NCBI GenBank assembly: GCA_963715055.1
Contig: CAVQRB010000013.1
Span: 1-64,000, forward strand
Direction of reading: 5' to 3'
DNA length: 64,000 nt
Origin: CAVQRB01 sp963715055
GTDB taxonomy: Bacteria; Pseudomonadota; Alphaproteobacteria; Rhodobacterales; Rhodobacteraceae
Shown: positions 1 through 8,088 of the stretch, in pieces
How positions within the stretch are numbered: the first letter of the stretch is position 1
Layout: every line of letters begins with the position of its first letter
Made by a program: the position numbers and the translations under genes
The notes under the pieces: generated by a model
What the model saw: the letters and a program-made list of their open reading frames with translations, nothing else
Told to the model about the DNA's origin: nothing
Databases searched by the model: none

Positions 1-165
1 GGTGGTCCAGTGCAAGGCGGAAGGTCTTCGGAGGCGGCCGTCGTGCCAAAAGCACTATTCAAAGCGAAGCCGGATGCTGGACAGATGAAGCGATGCCACT
101 TGCTAGTGAGCCTCCTCTTTTGAGGTGATCCGCCTATAGTTAGGAAAGCGCAGGACCCCAAAGAG
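1..165. other. Left window edge, no gene recognised
   Basis: I see no convincing coding region or RNA gene here. The stretch ends where the inverted repeat of the first insertion sequence begins. Confidence 0.5.
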
Positions 166-204
166 TGAGCTACTCCCCAATCTTTGGACGGATTCCGTCG
201 TAAA

Positions 205-1068
205 TTAAGCTACTCTTTGCTCCTGCTGATCGGTTTGGGTTTCATCTTTTCTGAGCCAATAGACCACGGCTGGGGGTTTGCCGCCAAGGGCGGAATGTGG
301 GCGCTTGCGGTTGTAGAACTCGATCCACTTGCCGACACCCGCCTTTGCCTCTGATCCGGTCTCCCAGGCGTGCAGGTAGACGCATTCGTATTTCAGGCTG
401 CGCCATAGCCGCTCGACGAAGATGTTGTCGAGGAACCGGCCTTTGCCATCCATCGAGATGCGGACGCCGGATCGCCGCAGACGGTCGGTCCAGGCGAACG
501 ACGTGAACTGGCTGCCCTGATCGGTGTTCATGATCTCGGGCAGGCCGAAGCGGGTGATTGCCTCGTTCAGCGCCTCGACGCAGAAGTCGGCCTCCATCGT
601 GTTCGATATCCGCCAGGCCAGCACCTTGCGCGTGTGCCAGTCCATGATCGCGATCAGATAAAGGAACCCCCGCCGCATGGGCAGATAGGTGATATCGGCG
701 CACCAAACCTGATTGGGTCGCTCCACCCGCAAACCGCGCAGCAGGTAGGGGTAAATCTTGTGCCCCTTCGCCGCCTTGCTGGTATTGGGCTTCTGATAAA
801 TTGGCATGAGGCCCATCAATCGCATCAGCCGTCTGATACGCTTCTCGTTCACCAGTTGGCCATCATTCCGCAGGTGCCACGTCATCTGACGAACGCCATA
901 AAACGGGGTTTCCAGGAACTGCCTGTCGATCAGCGTCATCAGTTCGAGGTTCATCTCGGTCTCGCCTTTCGGTTCGTAGTAGAACGACGACCGCGATATC
1001 CGCAGCAGGGCGCATTGCTTGCCAACAGACAGGCCCGGCAGGTTCGGCTCTATCATTTTGCGCCTCAC
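205..1068 (-). CDS. IS3-family transposase, OrfB (DDE integrase part)
   Basis: 287 residues. It supplies the catalytic half of the IS3 transposase, which cuts and joins the element ends. The retroviral-integrase fold shows the DDE triad: D125 in ADITYL, D183 in NTDQGSQF and E219 in VERLW, with the usual K/R seven residues later. The N-terminal 90 residues form the HTH-like module ending before the YGVRQ segment. The start codon overlaps the orfA stop as ATGA (1065-1068), so OrfB could be made by coupling or as a frameshifted OrfAB fusion. It looks intact and may be active. Confidence 0.9.
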   Translation of the reverse strand: MRRKMIEPNLPGLSVGKQCALLRISRSSFYYEPKGETEMNLELMTLIDRQFLETPFYGVRQMTWHLRNDGQLVNEKRIRRLMRLMGLMPIYQKPNTSKAAKGHKIYPYLLRGLRVERPNQVWCADITYLPMRRGFLYLIAIMDWHTRKVLAWRISNTMEADFCVEALNEAITRFGLPEIMNTDQGSQFTSFAWTDRLRRSGVRISMDGKGRFLDNIFVERLWRSLKYECVYLHAWETGSEAKAGVGKWIEFYNRKRPHSALGGKPPAVVYWLRKDETQTDQQEQRVA

Positions 1069-1358
1069 TTGCCGGTCCAGGGCTTGAGCTTTCTGGCCAA
1101 AAAATCGTTGGCGACGGCCAACTCCCCTATCTTGGCGTGCAGATCCTTCACTTGTTCCTCGTCGACTTCCGGCGCCTTGCGACCACCGCGCTCGAACACG
1201 CCGGACGCGCCTTCAAGCAAGGCCCGCTTCCATTGATGGATCATCGTCGGGTGCACACCGAACCGACTGGACAACTCGCTGACCGTCTGCTCGCCCTTCA
1301 GCGCTTCTAACGCGACCTTGGCTTTGAACTCTGGATGATGTTGCTTTCGTTTCGACAT
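1065..1358 (-). CDS. IS3-family transposase, OrfA (HTH part)
   Basis: 97 residues. OrfA binds the terminal repeats. It has the HTH_Tnp_1 pattern: a basic N-terminus, then VSELSSRFGVHPTMIHQWK as the helix-turn-helix near residues 27-45, and a leucine-rich C-terminal segment. A purine-rich GAAGGAGATC lies just upstream of the ATG on the minus strand. It overlaps OrfB by four bases. Length and arrangement are normal for the family. Confidence 0.88.
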   Translation of the reverse strand: MSKRKQHHPEFKAKVALEALKGEQTVSELSSRFGVHPTMIHQWKRALLEGASGVFERGGRKAPEVDEEQVKDLHAKIGELAVANDFLARKLKPWTGK

Positions 1359-1438
1359 TTCTGATCTCCTTCGTGTTGAAGATCAGCAGACAGCAAATCG
1401 CAGCTTACGTCAGTGTCCGAATTTCGGGGGGTAGCTCA

Positions 1439-1605
1439 GGGGGAGGGCCAATCTGACTATGCGAATTCCCATTTTTAACAAGGACGAAGATACCATTGTT
1501 AGTCAGAACTTTGCCAACCATGTTCTTGGTGCGGATTGCATAATAATCGACCTGCGATCTGTTCGCGGTCGCTTCACCGTTTGACTTCAGCAGTTCTTGC
1601 AGCAT
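1439..1605 (-). pseudogene. N-terminal gene fragment cut by the IS3 element
   Basis: An ATG at 1605 opens a frame of about 55 genuine residues before it runs into the IS end at 1438; the continuous frame stops inside the IS at 1405. The visible part (MLQELLKSNGEATANRSQVD, then a YYAIRTKNMVGKVL segment) has the look of a small winged-helix or helical N-terminal domain, but I do not recognise the family. Base composition is AT-richer than the chromosomal part of the window, in line with island cargo. It is best read as the 5' remnant of a gene destroyed by the insertion; the rest is not visible on the other side. Confidence 0.4.
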
Positions 1606-1900
1606 TACAGGTTGGTAGACATGCGCATCTGAACCGATATGTAATTGCTTAGTTCTTCAAATCTCATCGCTTGTTCCGCTGCGAACCTCATTCAGGGCTA
1701 TCACGCAGCAAGACTTCAGTCCAATCTGGTAGGAACAACCAATTTATGGTAAAAAAATGGTTTTAAGTGATCTCTAAAAGGTGGATATTTGAGTGGATAC
1801 GCTTTTCAGATAATCTGTTATAAATCTGAAAAATATAAATATCGTTAAGATTAGCGGAGCTGTCCGTGGTCAGGGTTTTTGGAACCAAGGGCTGCTTAAA
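1606..1900. other. AT-rich stretch without a recognised gene
   Basis: No convincing reading frame. It probably contains the promoter of the truncated gene at 1439-1605 and, near 1860-1900, the outer end of the IS remnant that follows. Confidence 0.4.
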
Positions 1901-2365
1901 CTAATAGAGAGTTCGGCTCATCTGGTTGGCGTGATATGCGGCGCGTTTTCTATGATGCAAGCGTCGCGTTTCGAGCGTCTTTCGTTTGATCCTTTCCCGT
2001 TGTTTCAGAATGGCTTTGTCGCGTCCGGAGTAGCCGTCAGCGGGCGTGACCTTGCTCAGGCTTTCGTGGTAGCGTTGGTTTTTATAGTGATCGACAAAGG
2101 CCTCGATTTGCGCTTCGAGATCGCCGGGCAGTAAGTAGTTTTCCAACAGGATACGGTTCTGCAGGGTTTGATGGCACCGCTCGATCTTGCCCTGGGTTTG
2201 GGGATGATGGGGCGCACCGCGAGAGTGCTTCATGCCTTTGTCCCGCAGCCATTCAGCGAGGTCACTGGAGACGTAACTGGAGCCGTTGTCGCTCAGCAGC
2301 CGCGGCTTGTGAACGACGTGAAACTGGTCACACCCCGATGCCTGCAACGCCAAGTCGAGGGTGCC
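1901..2365 (-). pseudogene. IS3-family OrfB transposase, C-terminal half only
   Basis: About 155 residues of an IS3-family transposase C-terminus. The second catalytic aspartate is in LLSDNGSSYV and the glutamate in GKIERCHQTL, followed by the usual HYKNQRYHESL stretch. The N-terminal half and the first catalytic aspartate are missing: upstream of about 2365 the DNA reads as part of a tyrosine recombinase instead. This is a different IS3 subgroup from the element at 166-1438. It cannot make active transposase. Confidence 0.8.
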
Positions 2366-2367
2366 TG

Positions 2368-2493
2368 CCCTTCGAGAGGAACATCCCGCTCGCTGCCCTT
2401 GGTCTTGAGGCGACGCCAAGGATGCGGACGAACCCGAGCGACGACAGACCCATCATCATGGCGCACGATGTCCTCTCGGGTCAGAGCTGCGCA
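2368..2493 (-). pseudogene. Tyrosine recombinase (phage-type integrase), internal fragment
   Basis: About 42 residues squeezed between an IS256 end (2494) and an IS3 fragment (about 2367). The frame reads LTREDIV, then RPHPWRRLKTKGSERDVPL, which matches the start of the catalytic domain of integrases with a DUF6538-type N-terminus, where an R-H-W..LK.....R.VPL segment precedes the active-site region. Both ends of the gene are missing. An N-terminal fragment of the same general integrase type lies 19 kb away at 21590-21818, next to tRNA-Phe. Confidence 0.6.
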
Positions 2494-3809
2494 GGTAGTG
2501 TCCAGAGTCTTTCGCACTTTTGGTTATGCAACGACGGCTCCTTGGGTTTGATCCGCGAATAAGGGGGTCATGTTCATGTACTTCCGGGTGGCCCATTGGG
2601 TTCCCGCAATATGGCGCAAGCGGGCTGCAGCCAGGTTCAGGCAGGATTTGCCATCCGGGAAGGCTCCAACGACACGGGTGCGCCTCCTGATCTCCCGCAT
2701 GATCCTTTCCAGCGGGTTGTTGGTTCTCAGCTTGATCCAGTGACTGTCCGGGAACGCGTAGTAGGTCAGGGTCTCATGCCCGCTTTCTTCCAGCAGATCT
2801 GCGGCCTTGTTGAGCCTCTGGCGGCGCAGCTCGGAGATGACCGCGCCCATCTTCTCCGCAGCGGCCTCGCGGTCCTCCTGGGCGTGGATCGCCTTGAGCA
2901 TTTTGCTCACATCCCGGACCTTTCCGGACGGCACCAGGCTGAAGACGTTGCGGTAGAAATGCACGACACAGCGCTGCCAGCGCGTGTCCGGCAGAAACTC
3001 GGTGACGCTTTCAACAAGGCCTCTGCACGCGTCTGAAACAACCAGCTGAACGCCAGAGAGCCCACGATCCATCAGATGGCGCAGGAAGGCCGACCAGCCG
3101 GACTTGTCCTCCTTGGGGCCTTCCATGATGCCAAGGATCTCGCGATAACCCTCCGTTGTCACGCCAATCGCCACCAGCAGCGACACGTTGCGCACTTCAC
3201 CGGCCCAAGAGCGCTTCATGACAATACCGTCAAGAAAAACATAAGGATGATCGCCTTCGATCTTGCGGTGCCGCCATTCATCGATCTTGGCGTAAATCTT
3301 CTTGTTCAGGTTCGACACCGTGCCCGGGCTCACCCGCGTGCCCCAGAGCGCCTCGGTGATGTCCTCCACCCGGCGCACCGAAACGCCCGCCAGATACATC
3401 TCGACCAGCGCCTCCTCGACCGAGCTTTCCCGCCGACGGTAACGCTCGATGATGGCCGTCTCAAACGTCTGACGCCGCAGCTTGGGAACCTTCAGGCTGA
3501 CCTTGCCAGCCTTGGTGTCCAGCGACCTTTGATAAGACCCCGCCCGCGTGTCCTTGCGGCCCTCGCTGCGTTCATACCGATCCGCGCCGCAAAGCCGGTC
3601 GGCTTCCGCGTCCAGCATTGCATTCAGGGTCTCTTCGACGGTGCCGCGCACCATCTCACCAAGGTGATCGCGAATACGCGCCTCGTCGATCTGGATCACA
3701 TCTCCCATCGGTTTGGGCTTCTCGTTCTCGTCCATTCTCAGCTCCTCTCAGCCAGTCTGAAAGGAACCTTCGTCGAAATCAAATGTGCGAAAGATACTGT
3801 ACGTTATCC
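2494..3809 (-). mobile_element. IS256-family insertion sequence, copy 1 (complete)
   Basis: 1316 bp around one transposase gene. The ends are related inverted repeats: GGTAGTGTCCAGAGTCTTTC starting at 2494 and, on the other strand, GGATAACGTACAGTATCTTT starting at 3809; both continue with CGCAC and a TTTG. The flanks (agctgcgca left, tcgaaactc right) are not a target duplication. It sits between an integrase fragment and an IS630 fragment. Partial copies are at 7004-7390 and 19176-19450 and a near-full copy at 17659-18950. Confidence 0.88.
2524..3735 (-). CDS. IS256-family transposase, copy 1
   Basis: 403 residues, normal length for the family (Transposase_mut). The DDE residues are visible: D169 in VFLDGI, D235 in VVSDACRG and E343 in NPLERIMREIRRR; the C/H motif RCVVHFYRN lies between the second D and the E. 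The product would mobilise the element through the ends at 2494 and 3809. Compared with the copy at 17733 it differs at residue 301 (Ser here, Ile there) and has silent changes, so the copies are not recent clones of each other. Frame intact. Confidence 0.92.
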   Translation of the reverse strand: MDENEKPKPMGDVIQIDEARIRDHLGEMVRGTVEETLNAMLDAEADRLCGADRYERSEGRKDTRAGSYQRSLDTKAGKVSLKVPKLRRQTFETAIIERYRRRESSVEEALVEMYLAGVSVRRVEDITEALWGTRVSPGTVSNLNKKIYAKIDEWRHRKIEGDHPYVFLDGIVMKRSWAGEVRNVSLLVAIGVTTEGYREILGIMEGPKEDKSGWSAFLRHLMDRGLSGVQLVVSDACRGLVESVTEFLPDTRWQRCVVHFYRNVFSLVPSGKVRDVSKMLKAIHAQEDREAAAEKMGAVISELRRQRLNKAADLLEESGHETLTYYAFPDSHWIKLRTNNPLERIMREIRRRTRVVGAFPDGKSCLNLAAARLRHIAGTQWATRKYMNMTPLFADQTQGAVVA

Positions 3810-3962
3810 TCGAAACTCAAGGCGCTCATCAGAAAGGCTGCGGCCCGAACATACGAAGACCTCTGGCAAGCGGTCGGCCGGGTTTGCGGCCTGTTCTCAG
3901 ACGAAGAATGCTACAACTTCTTCAGAGCAGCAGGCTATGAAGCCGATTGAGCGCGACGCGCT
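3810..3962 (+). pseudogene. IS630-family transposase, C-terminal remnant
   Basis: About 46 codons (stop at 3948-3950) starting directly at the IS256 end: KLKALIRKAAARTYEDLW and then LFSDEECYNFF. These match the C-terminus of the IS630 transposase at 10546-11175 but with several substitutions, so it is a related, not identical, element. Beyond the stop, CGATTGAGCGCGACGCGCT resembles the IS630 terminal repeat at 10531, with the outermost bases lost at the junction to the IS110 element. Confidence 0.75.
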
Positions 3963-3998
3963 TGTCTTATGCTGATCCCGGGTCTTGTGCGAAGAAAG

Positions 3999-4067
3999 AG
4001 CCAGCGCGCGCCACGCCATTTATGGCGCGTGCTGGCTGTGGCTGGATCGTCACGGGCTTGGTCGTGA
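3999..4067 (+). ncRNA. Candidate bridge RNA region of the IS110 element (two hairpins)
   Basis: Two consecutive stem-loops lie in the non-coding left end. The first, 3999-4037, pairs AGCCAGC with GCTGGCT and, inside it, CGCCAT with ATGGCG. The second, about 4050-4067, pairs TCACG with CGTGA. IS110-group elements are known to transcribe a structured bridge RNA from this region that guides target and donor recognition. Position and structure fit; transcription and the guide loops are not shown by sequence alone, and the RNA probably extends on both sides. Confidence 0.45.
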
Positions 4068-4167
4068 TGGACCGTTTTAGAGTGTGATCAGCCATCGTCT
4101 TCGCCTGAGGCCTGAACGGATACAGAGCGGCACGAAGCCCTCTATGACAAGCATAGGACACGCGAAG

Positions 4168-5103
4168 ATGACAAAGGATACCATCGAAATCGACATTTCA
4201 AAAGACACGCTTGATACCCACCGCCTGAGCACGGGCGAGACGGCGCAATTTCCCAACTCCCCAGCAGGTCTGCGTACGCTGCGTCGCTGGATCGGAGCAA
4301 AAATGCCTGACTTGGTGGTCTTTGAGGCGACCGGTGCCTATCACGCCCCGCTTGAGCGCAGCTTTGCAGGCGTTCTGCCGCTCGTGAAGGTAAACCCGCT
4401 ACAGGCCCGCCGCTTCGCGCAGGCCCGCGGGACACGGGCAAAGACCGATGCCGTTGATGCGCGCGTTCTGGCCATGATGGGAGCGGCGCTCAATCTTGTG
4501 CCGGATAGGGTTGGCGATGAAAATCAGCCCGAGCTCAAGGAGTTGCAGGTTGCGCGCATGGCCCTGATCAAGGAGCGCACGCGCCTGTTGAACCGCGTGA
4601 AGACCCAGAACATGGCTTTGACCAAGCGTCAGACCAAAGCGCGGATCGCGCAAGTCAAACGTCAGATCACCGAGTTGGAGAGCGCGCTGCTCTCACTTTT
4701 GAAGGAATGCCCGAAACGCGCACGCGCCCTCGACATTCTCTGTTCGATCCCCGGGCTGGGGCGGATCACAGCTATCGCGATCCTGATCGAGTGCCCGGAA
4801 ATCGGCACCATGGGCCGCAAGCAAATCGCCAGTCTCGCGGGTCTCGCGCCGATGACACGACAATCAGGTCAGTGGCGTGGTAAGGCGTTCATCCAAGGTG
4901 GGCGCAAGTTCCTGCGAGATGCGCTCTACATGCCCGCGCTCGTCGCCGCCCGATACAACCCGGATCTGCGGCAGAAATACCAGACCATGATCCAGGCCGA
5001 AAAGCCCGCCAAAGTCGTTCTCACGGCTCTCATGCGAAAGCTGATCGAAATGGCCAACGCTCTCGTCCGCCAAGACCGCAAGTGGACGCCAAAAACAGCT
5101 TGA
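4168..5103 (+). CDS. IS110-family transposase (DEDD recombinase)
   Basis: 311 residues from the ATG at 4168; in-frame upstream ATGs at 4144 and 4084 exist but the family N-terminus aligns with MTKDTIEIDISKDTLD. The RuvC-like domain shows the DEDD residues in DISKDTLD, VVFEATGAYH and KTDAVDARVLA. The C-terminal Tnp_20 domain holds SIPGLGRITA and the conserved serine of RQSGQWRGK. The enzyme recombines element and target through a bridge RNA. Frame intact; length normal. Confidence 0.9.
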   Translation: MTKDTIEIDISKDTLDTHRLSTGETAQFPNSPAGLRTLRRWIGAKMPDLVVFEATGAYHAPLERSFAGVLPLVKVNPLQARRFAQARGTRAKTDAVDARVLAMMGAALNLVPDRVGDENQPELKELQVARMALIKERTRLLNRVKTQNMALTKRQTKARIAQVKRQITELESALLSLLKECPKRARALDILCSIPGLGRITAIAILIECPEIGTMGRKQIASLAGLAPMTRQSGQWRGKAFIQGGRKFLRDALYMPALVAARYNPDLRQKYQTMIQAEKPAKVVLTALMRKLIEMANALVRQDRKWTPKTA

Positions 5104-5123
5104 TCAAGACGGATACTCTAGGC

Positions 5124-5176
5124 AGAGAGTAGCTTAAATCACGCCGAAAAACGTCCGAAGATTGGTAATTAGCTCA
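5124..5176 (-). repeat. Solo end of an IS3-family element
   Basis: Read on the minus strand, 5176 to 5124 closely follows the first 50 bases of the element at 166: both have GTGAGCTA, CCAATCTT, GGACG and then TTAAGCTACTCT in the same order and spacing. It is an orphaned terminal repeat of a related element, whose body is gone; the IS110 element now occupies that side. Confidence 0.75.
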
Positions 5177-5276
5177 CTGAAATGAATACCGACTCACTTG
5201 AAACCAAGGCTAGATGCTATCTTGGGATACATAACTGGCTTCGCCCCTTGTAAAATTAAACTATACCGGAAAGCTG

Positions 5277-6122
5277 ATGTCCGAAAAAAATCTTCCGCCC
5301 GACTTTGAACCAGACATTTATCTGTCACTTCATATTGATGTGAAAAGAGCTGGTATGGACGCTGCCTATCATTACCTAAACTACGGTTTGAAAGAGGGTC
5401 GCGACTACAAGCCTTCCGACGATCCAGTTTATGATCAAGATGGTCTGCGCACTGTCCACAATCATGAATTTATGGATCATCCAGATTTTGTCTCGGCTTA
5501 TGCGCGTGGAATTAAGGCGACTGGAAAAGATTTCTTTTGGCACTGGAGAGTTCATACGGGTCTGTGGGCAGCAAGCTTGGCGAGCACACTAGATGGCGAC
5601 TTTGTTGAATGTGGTGTCGGTGGTGGCTTTATGAGTTCGGCGGTTATGCATCATCTAAACTGGAGAGAAGTGAAGCGAACTTATTATCTTTTGGACACAT
5701 TCTCGGGTATTGACGAACGATTTCTCACAGCTGATGAGCGGCGAGACGGTTTCGAGCGAAAAAACGCAGAAATGATAACCAGCGGTGTCTATGTGACTGC
5801 TCCAGACGAGGTAATGACGAACTTTTCTGAATGGCCAAACACAAAAATAATTGTTGGAGCCGTGCCTGAAACGCTTGATCAATTAGATACTGCGAGAGTT
5901 GCATTTCTTCATCTTGATATGAACTGTGCACAACCCGAAATAGCCGCGATCACCCATCTTTGGGACAGAATTGTGCCCGGAGCACCAATCCTTCTAGACG
6001 ATTATGCATACAAAGGTTACAGGTCTCAAAAAATCGCGATGGACGGTTTTGCATTAAGACAAGGCATTTCTGTTCTCTCTCTACCTACAGGGCAGGGCCT
6101 TATTATTAAACCTCCGAGGTGA
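5277..6122 (+). CDS. TylF/MycF-type O-methyltransferase with N-terminal surface-glycan repeat
   Basis: 281 residues. Residues about 80-281 match the macrocin O-methyltransferase (TylF) family, SAM- and metal-dependent enzymes that methylate sugars: VECGVGGGFMS for SAM binding, LLDTFSGID, then HLDMN and ILLDDYAY with the metal-binding Asp pair. Residues about 10-45 carry one copy of the PDIY....HY..YGLKEGRDY repeat, also present three times in the large gene at 11698. A GGAAAG lies ahead of the ATG. AT-rich compared with the flanking IS elements. It probably methylates a sugar of the surface polysaccharide made by the island. Donor family is clear, substrate is not. Confidence 0.8.
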   Translation: MSEKNLPPDFEPDIYLSLHIDVKRAGMDAAYHYLNYGLKEGRDYKPSDDPVYDQDGLRTVHNHEFMDHPDFVSAYARGIKATGKDFFWHWRVHTGLWAASLASTLDGDFVECGVGGGFMSSAVMHHLNWREVKRTYYLLDTFSGIDERFLTADERRDGFERKNAEMITSGVYVTAPDEVMTNFSEWPNTKIIVGAVPETLDQLDTARVAFLHLDMNCAQPEIAAITHLWDRIVPGAPILLDDYAYKGYRSQKIAMDGFALRQGISVLSLPTGQGLIIKPPR

Positions 6123-6266
6123 CATGTTTTGTAGCTATTCGAATGAGGGCTTAACCAAACTCATGACAATATCTCTGTTATATGACCTTTAAGAATTGAG
6201 GTTTCATCGTCGTAAGCGGCGCGCCGTCCTTGCAGTTACCCACAAGTCGTGTGGCGAATTGATTCT
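6123..6266. other. Spacer between methyltransferase and IS3 composite
   Basis: No gene seen. A transcription end for the methyltransferase would be expected here, but I see no clear hairpin with a T-tract. Confidence 0.3.
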
Positions 6267-6326
6267 GAGGTGGCTCGATCTGTCTGAACAGGTTCCGGGC
6301 GTTTTCCAAGTGGATTTCCGCCTTGA

Positions 6327-7003
6327 TTATGCCGCCGCCACTTCGGACATCGACTGGTTGAAGTAGGCCTGATCGGGCGTTTTGCCGTCAAGCGATGAAT
6401 GTGGGCGTCGGCTGTTGTAGAAGCCAAGATAGCGGCCGATCCCGGCGCGGGCTTCCGAGACGCTGGCGTAGGCCCGCAGGTAAACCTCTTCGTATTTGAT
6501 GGTTCTCCAGAGGCGCTCCACGAAAACGTTGTCGCGCCACGCCCCTTTGCCATCCATGCTGATCTTGATCTTCCGGCTCGCCAGGACATTGATGAAGTCG
6601 GTCGATGTGAACTGGCTGCCCTGATCCGTGTTATCGATCTCGGGCGCGCCGTGGCGCGCCAACGCCTCCTCCACTGCTTCAATGCAGAAGTCCGCTTCCA
6701 GCGTGATCGACACGCGCCATGCCAGGACGCGGCGGGTGAACCAGTCCAGCACAGCGGTGAGGTAGATGAACCCGCGCGCCATCGGAATGTAGGTGATGTC
6801 CATCGCCCAGACCTGGTTGGGCCGGGTGATGGGCAGTTTCCGCAGCAGATAGGGGTAGATCTTGTGTCCGGGCGCCGGTTTCGAGGTGTTCGGCTTGCGA
6901 TAGAGAGCCACGATGCCCATGTGCTTCATGAGCGTGGCAACATGCAGCCGCCCGACCTTGAAGCCTTCCTGCACCAGCAGGCCCCGCAACATCCGGCTTC
7001 CCG
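6327..7003 (-). pseudogene. IS3-family OrfB transposase lacking its N-terminus
   Basis: 221 residues can be read from an internal ATG at 6992. All three catalytic residues remain: MDITYIP, NTDQGSQF and VERLWRTIKYE. What is missing is the N-terminal HTH_21 start, replaced by IS256 sequence at about 7004. It is close to, but not the same as, the OrfB at 205-1068 (GHKIYPYLLR and RRPHSSL are shared). Non-functional without OrfA and the N-terminus. Confidence 0.85.
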
Positions 7004-7390
7004 CAGGAGGACCGCGAGGCCGCTGCGGAGAAGATGGGCGCGGTCATCATCGAACTCCGCCGCCAGAGGCTTAACAAGGCCGCCGACCTGCTGGAGGAAA
7101 GCGGGCATGAGACCCTGACCTACTACGCCTTTCCGGACAGTCACCGGATCAAGCTGAGAACCAACAACCCGCTGGAAAGGATCATGCGCGAGATCAGGAG
7201 GCGCACCCGTGTCGTCGGAGCCTTCCCGGATGGCAAATCCTGCCTGAACCTGGCTGCAGCCAGGTTGCGCCATATTGCGGGAACCCAATGGGCCACCCGG
7301 AAGTACATGAACATGACCCCCTTATTCGCGGATCAAACCCAAGGAGCCGTCGTTGCATAACCAAAAGTGCGAAAGACTCTGGACACTACC
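7004..7390 (+). pseudogene. IS256 transposase, C-terminal fragment with intact right end
   Basis: Starts abruptly at CAGGAGGACCGCGAGG and runs through the last ~120 codons of the IS256 transposase (stop at 7360), including the catalytic glutamate in NPLERIMREIRRR, then the terminal repeat ending at 7390. The first two-thirds, with both catalytic aspartates, are absent. It resembles the copy at 17733 (VIIEL) more than the one at 2524, but has Arg for Trp in DSHRIKL, as in the fragment at 19176. Confidence 0.85.
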
Positions 7391-7655
7391 ACAAAAAATC
7401 GTTCTCCAGCGTCAGCTCCCCGATCTTGGCATGCAGGGTCTTCACGTCGATCACCGGCTCCGGCTCTGCCTTCGGGCCATCACCGAACACCCCGGTCGCG
7501 CCCTGAAGAAGCTGATCGCGCCACTGCTTGATCTGGTTCGGATGGAGGTCGAAATCCTGCGACAACTCGATCAGGGTCTTCTCGCCCTTGATCGCGGCTA
7601 CCGCCACTTTCGCCTTGAATGCCGGGCTGTGGTTCCGGCGCGGTCGTCTTGCCAT
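7391..7655 (-). pseudogene. IS3-family OrfA, C-terminus lost
   Basis: About 87 residues starting at 7655 (MARRPRRNHSPAFKAKVAV), with the HTH near LIELSQDFDLHPNQIKQWR and the leucine-zipper-like LHAKIGELTLENDFL. It stops where the IS256 end begins. The same orfA is complete at 21204-21515, which shows that about 15 C-terminal residues are gone here. Confidence 0.85.
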
Positions 7656-7803
7656 GGTGTTCTCCTCGCTTGCAGCATCATGCTGCTGTTGCGCGGAAAA
7701 TCCACCTATCCCGGCTGTTCAGATTTCCGGAGCCACCTCTTTCAACCACCAGATTTGGTCTTGCCCGAGAAGTAGCGATCATGATCCGTCATGTGGCACC
7801 GAT

Positions 7804-7986
7804 ATGATTGAGCACGCGACGCCACACAGAAAGCGCCAGGCACCGCGCGATCTTGCCTTCTATGTCAGGGCACTCGCGCGCCTCAGAGGCTATCTCGACC
7901 GCGCGTCCGACGCGCCACCCTCGACGACCGTCAAATGGCGAGGATTCTCCCGCCTCGCAACTCTGCCGCCAGACACTTATGGGTAA
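7804..7986 (+). pseudogene. Probable IS4-type transposase, C-terminal scrap
   Basis: The frame from 7804 reads ...ALARLRGYLDRASDAPPSTT, then VKWRGFSRL, and stops at 7984-7986. An (A)RLGGYL.R..D.PPG....WRG..RL block is typical of the last 50 residues of IS4-family transposases. The rest of the gene is not found. I am fairly sure of the motif, less of the family name. Confidence 0.45.
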
Positions 7987-8088
7987 CTGCAAGAGCAGCG
8001 CACCGCTTACTCATTGAACTGGCCCCCATTTCGACCGGACACCTTGGCCTGACCAAGGAGGCTTAAGGATAGCCTTAAGCACGTGCTT

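Larger units (their letters stand above)
166..1438 (-). mobile_element. IS3-family insertion sequence, complete (orfA-orfB)
   Basis: A 1273 bp element with two overlapping minus-strand transposase frames. The ends are imperfect inverted repeats: TGAGCTACTCCCC starts at 166 and its counterpart, complement of TGAGCTACCCCCC, ends at 1438; a TTxGGAC core follows in both. TG...CA termini and size fit the IS3 family. The five bases outside are aagag on the left and ggggg on the right, so no target duplication is visible, which suggests an old insertion or later rearrangement of one flank. Confidence 0.85.
3963..5123 (+). mobile_element. IS110-family insertion sequence
   Basis: One DEDD transposase gene preceded by a long (about 200 bp) structured non-coding left end and followed by only about 20 bp. 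That layout is the one of the IS110 group, as opposed to IS1111 elements. The left flank is an IS630 remnant and the right flank an IS3-end remnant. IS110 elements lack clear inverted repeats, so the ends are estimates taken from where the neighbouring remnants stop. Confidence 0.75.
6267..7739 (-). mobile_element. IS3-family element broken by an IS256 fragment
   Basis: Outer ends carry the repeat GAGGTGGCTC followed by TCTGAACAG: at 6267 rightward and, complemented, ending at 7739. Inside are orfB (minus, 6327 to about 7003), a piece of IS256 (about 7004-7390) and orfA (minus, about 7391-7655). The middle of the IS3 element, including the orfA-orfB junction and the start of orfB, is missing. 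Fragments of the same IS3 type recur at 18954-19175 and 21120-21589. Confidence 0.82.

Noticed and set aside
166..1438. Target-site duplication for the first IS3 element
   Set aside because: The bases outside the two ends (aagag and ggggg) do not match.
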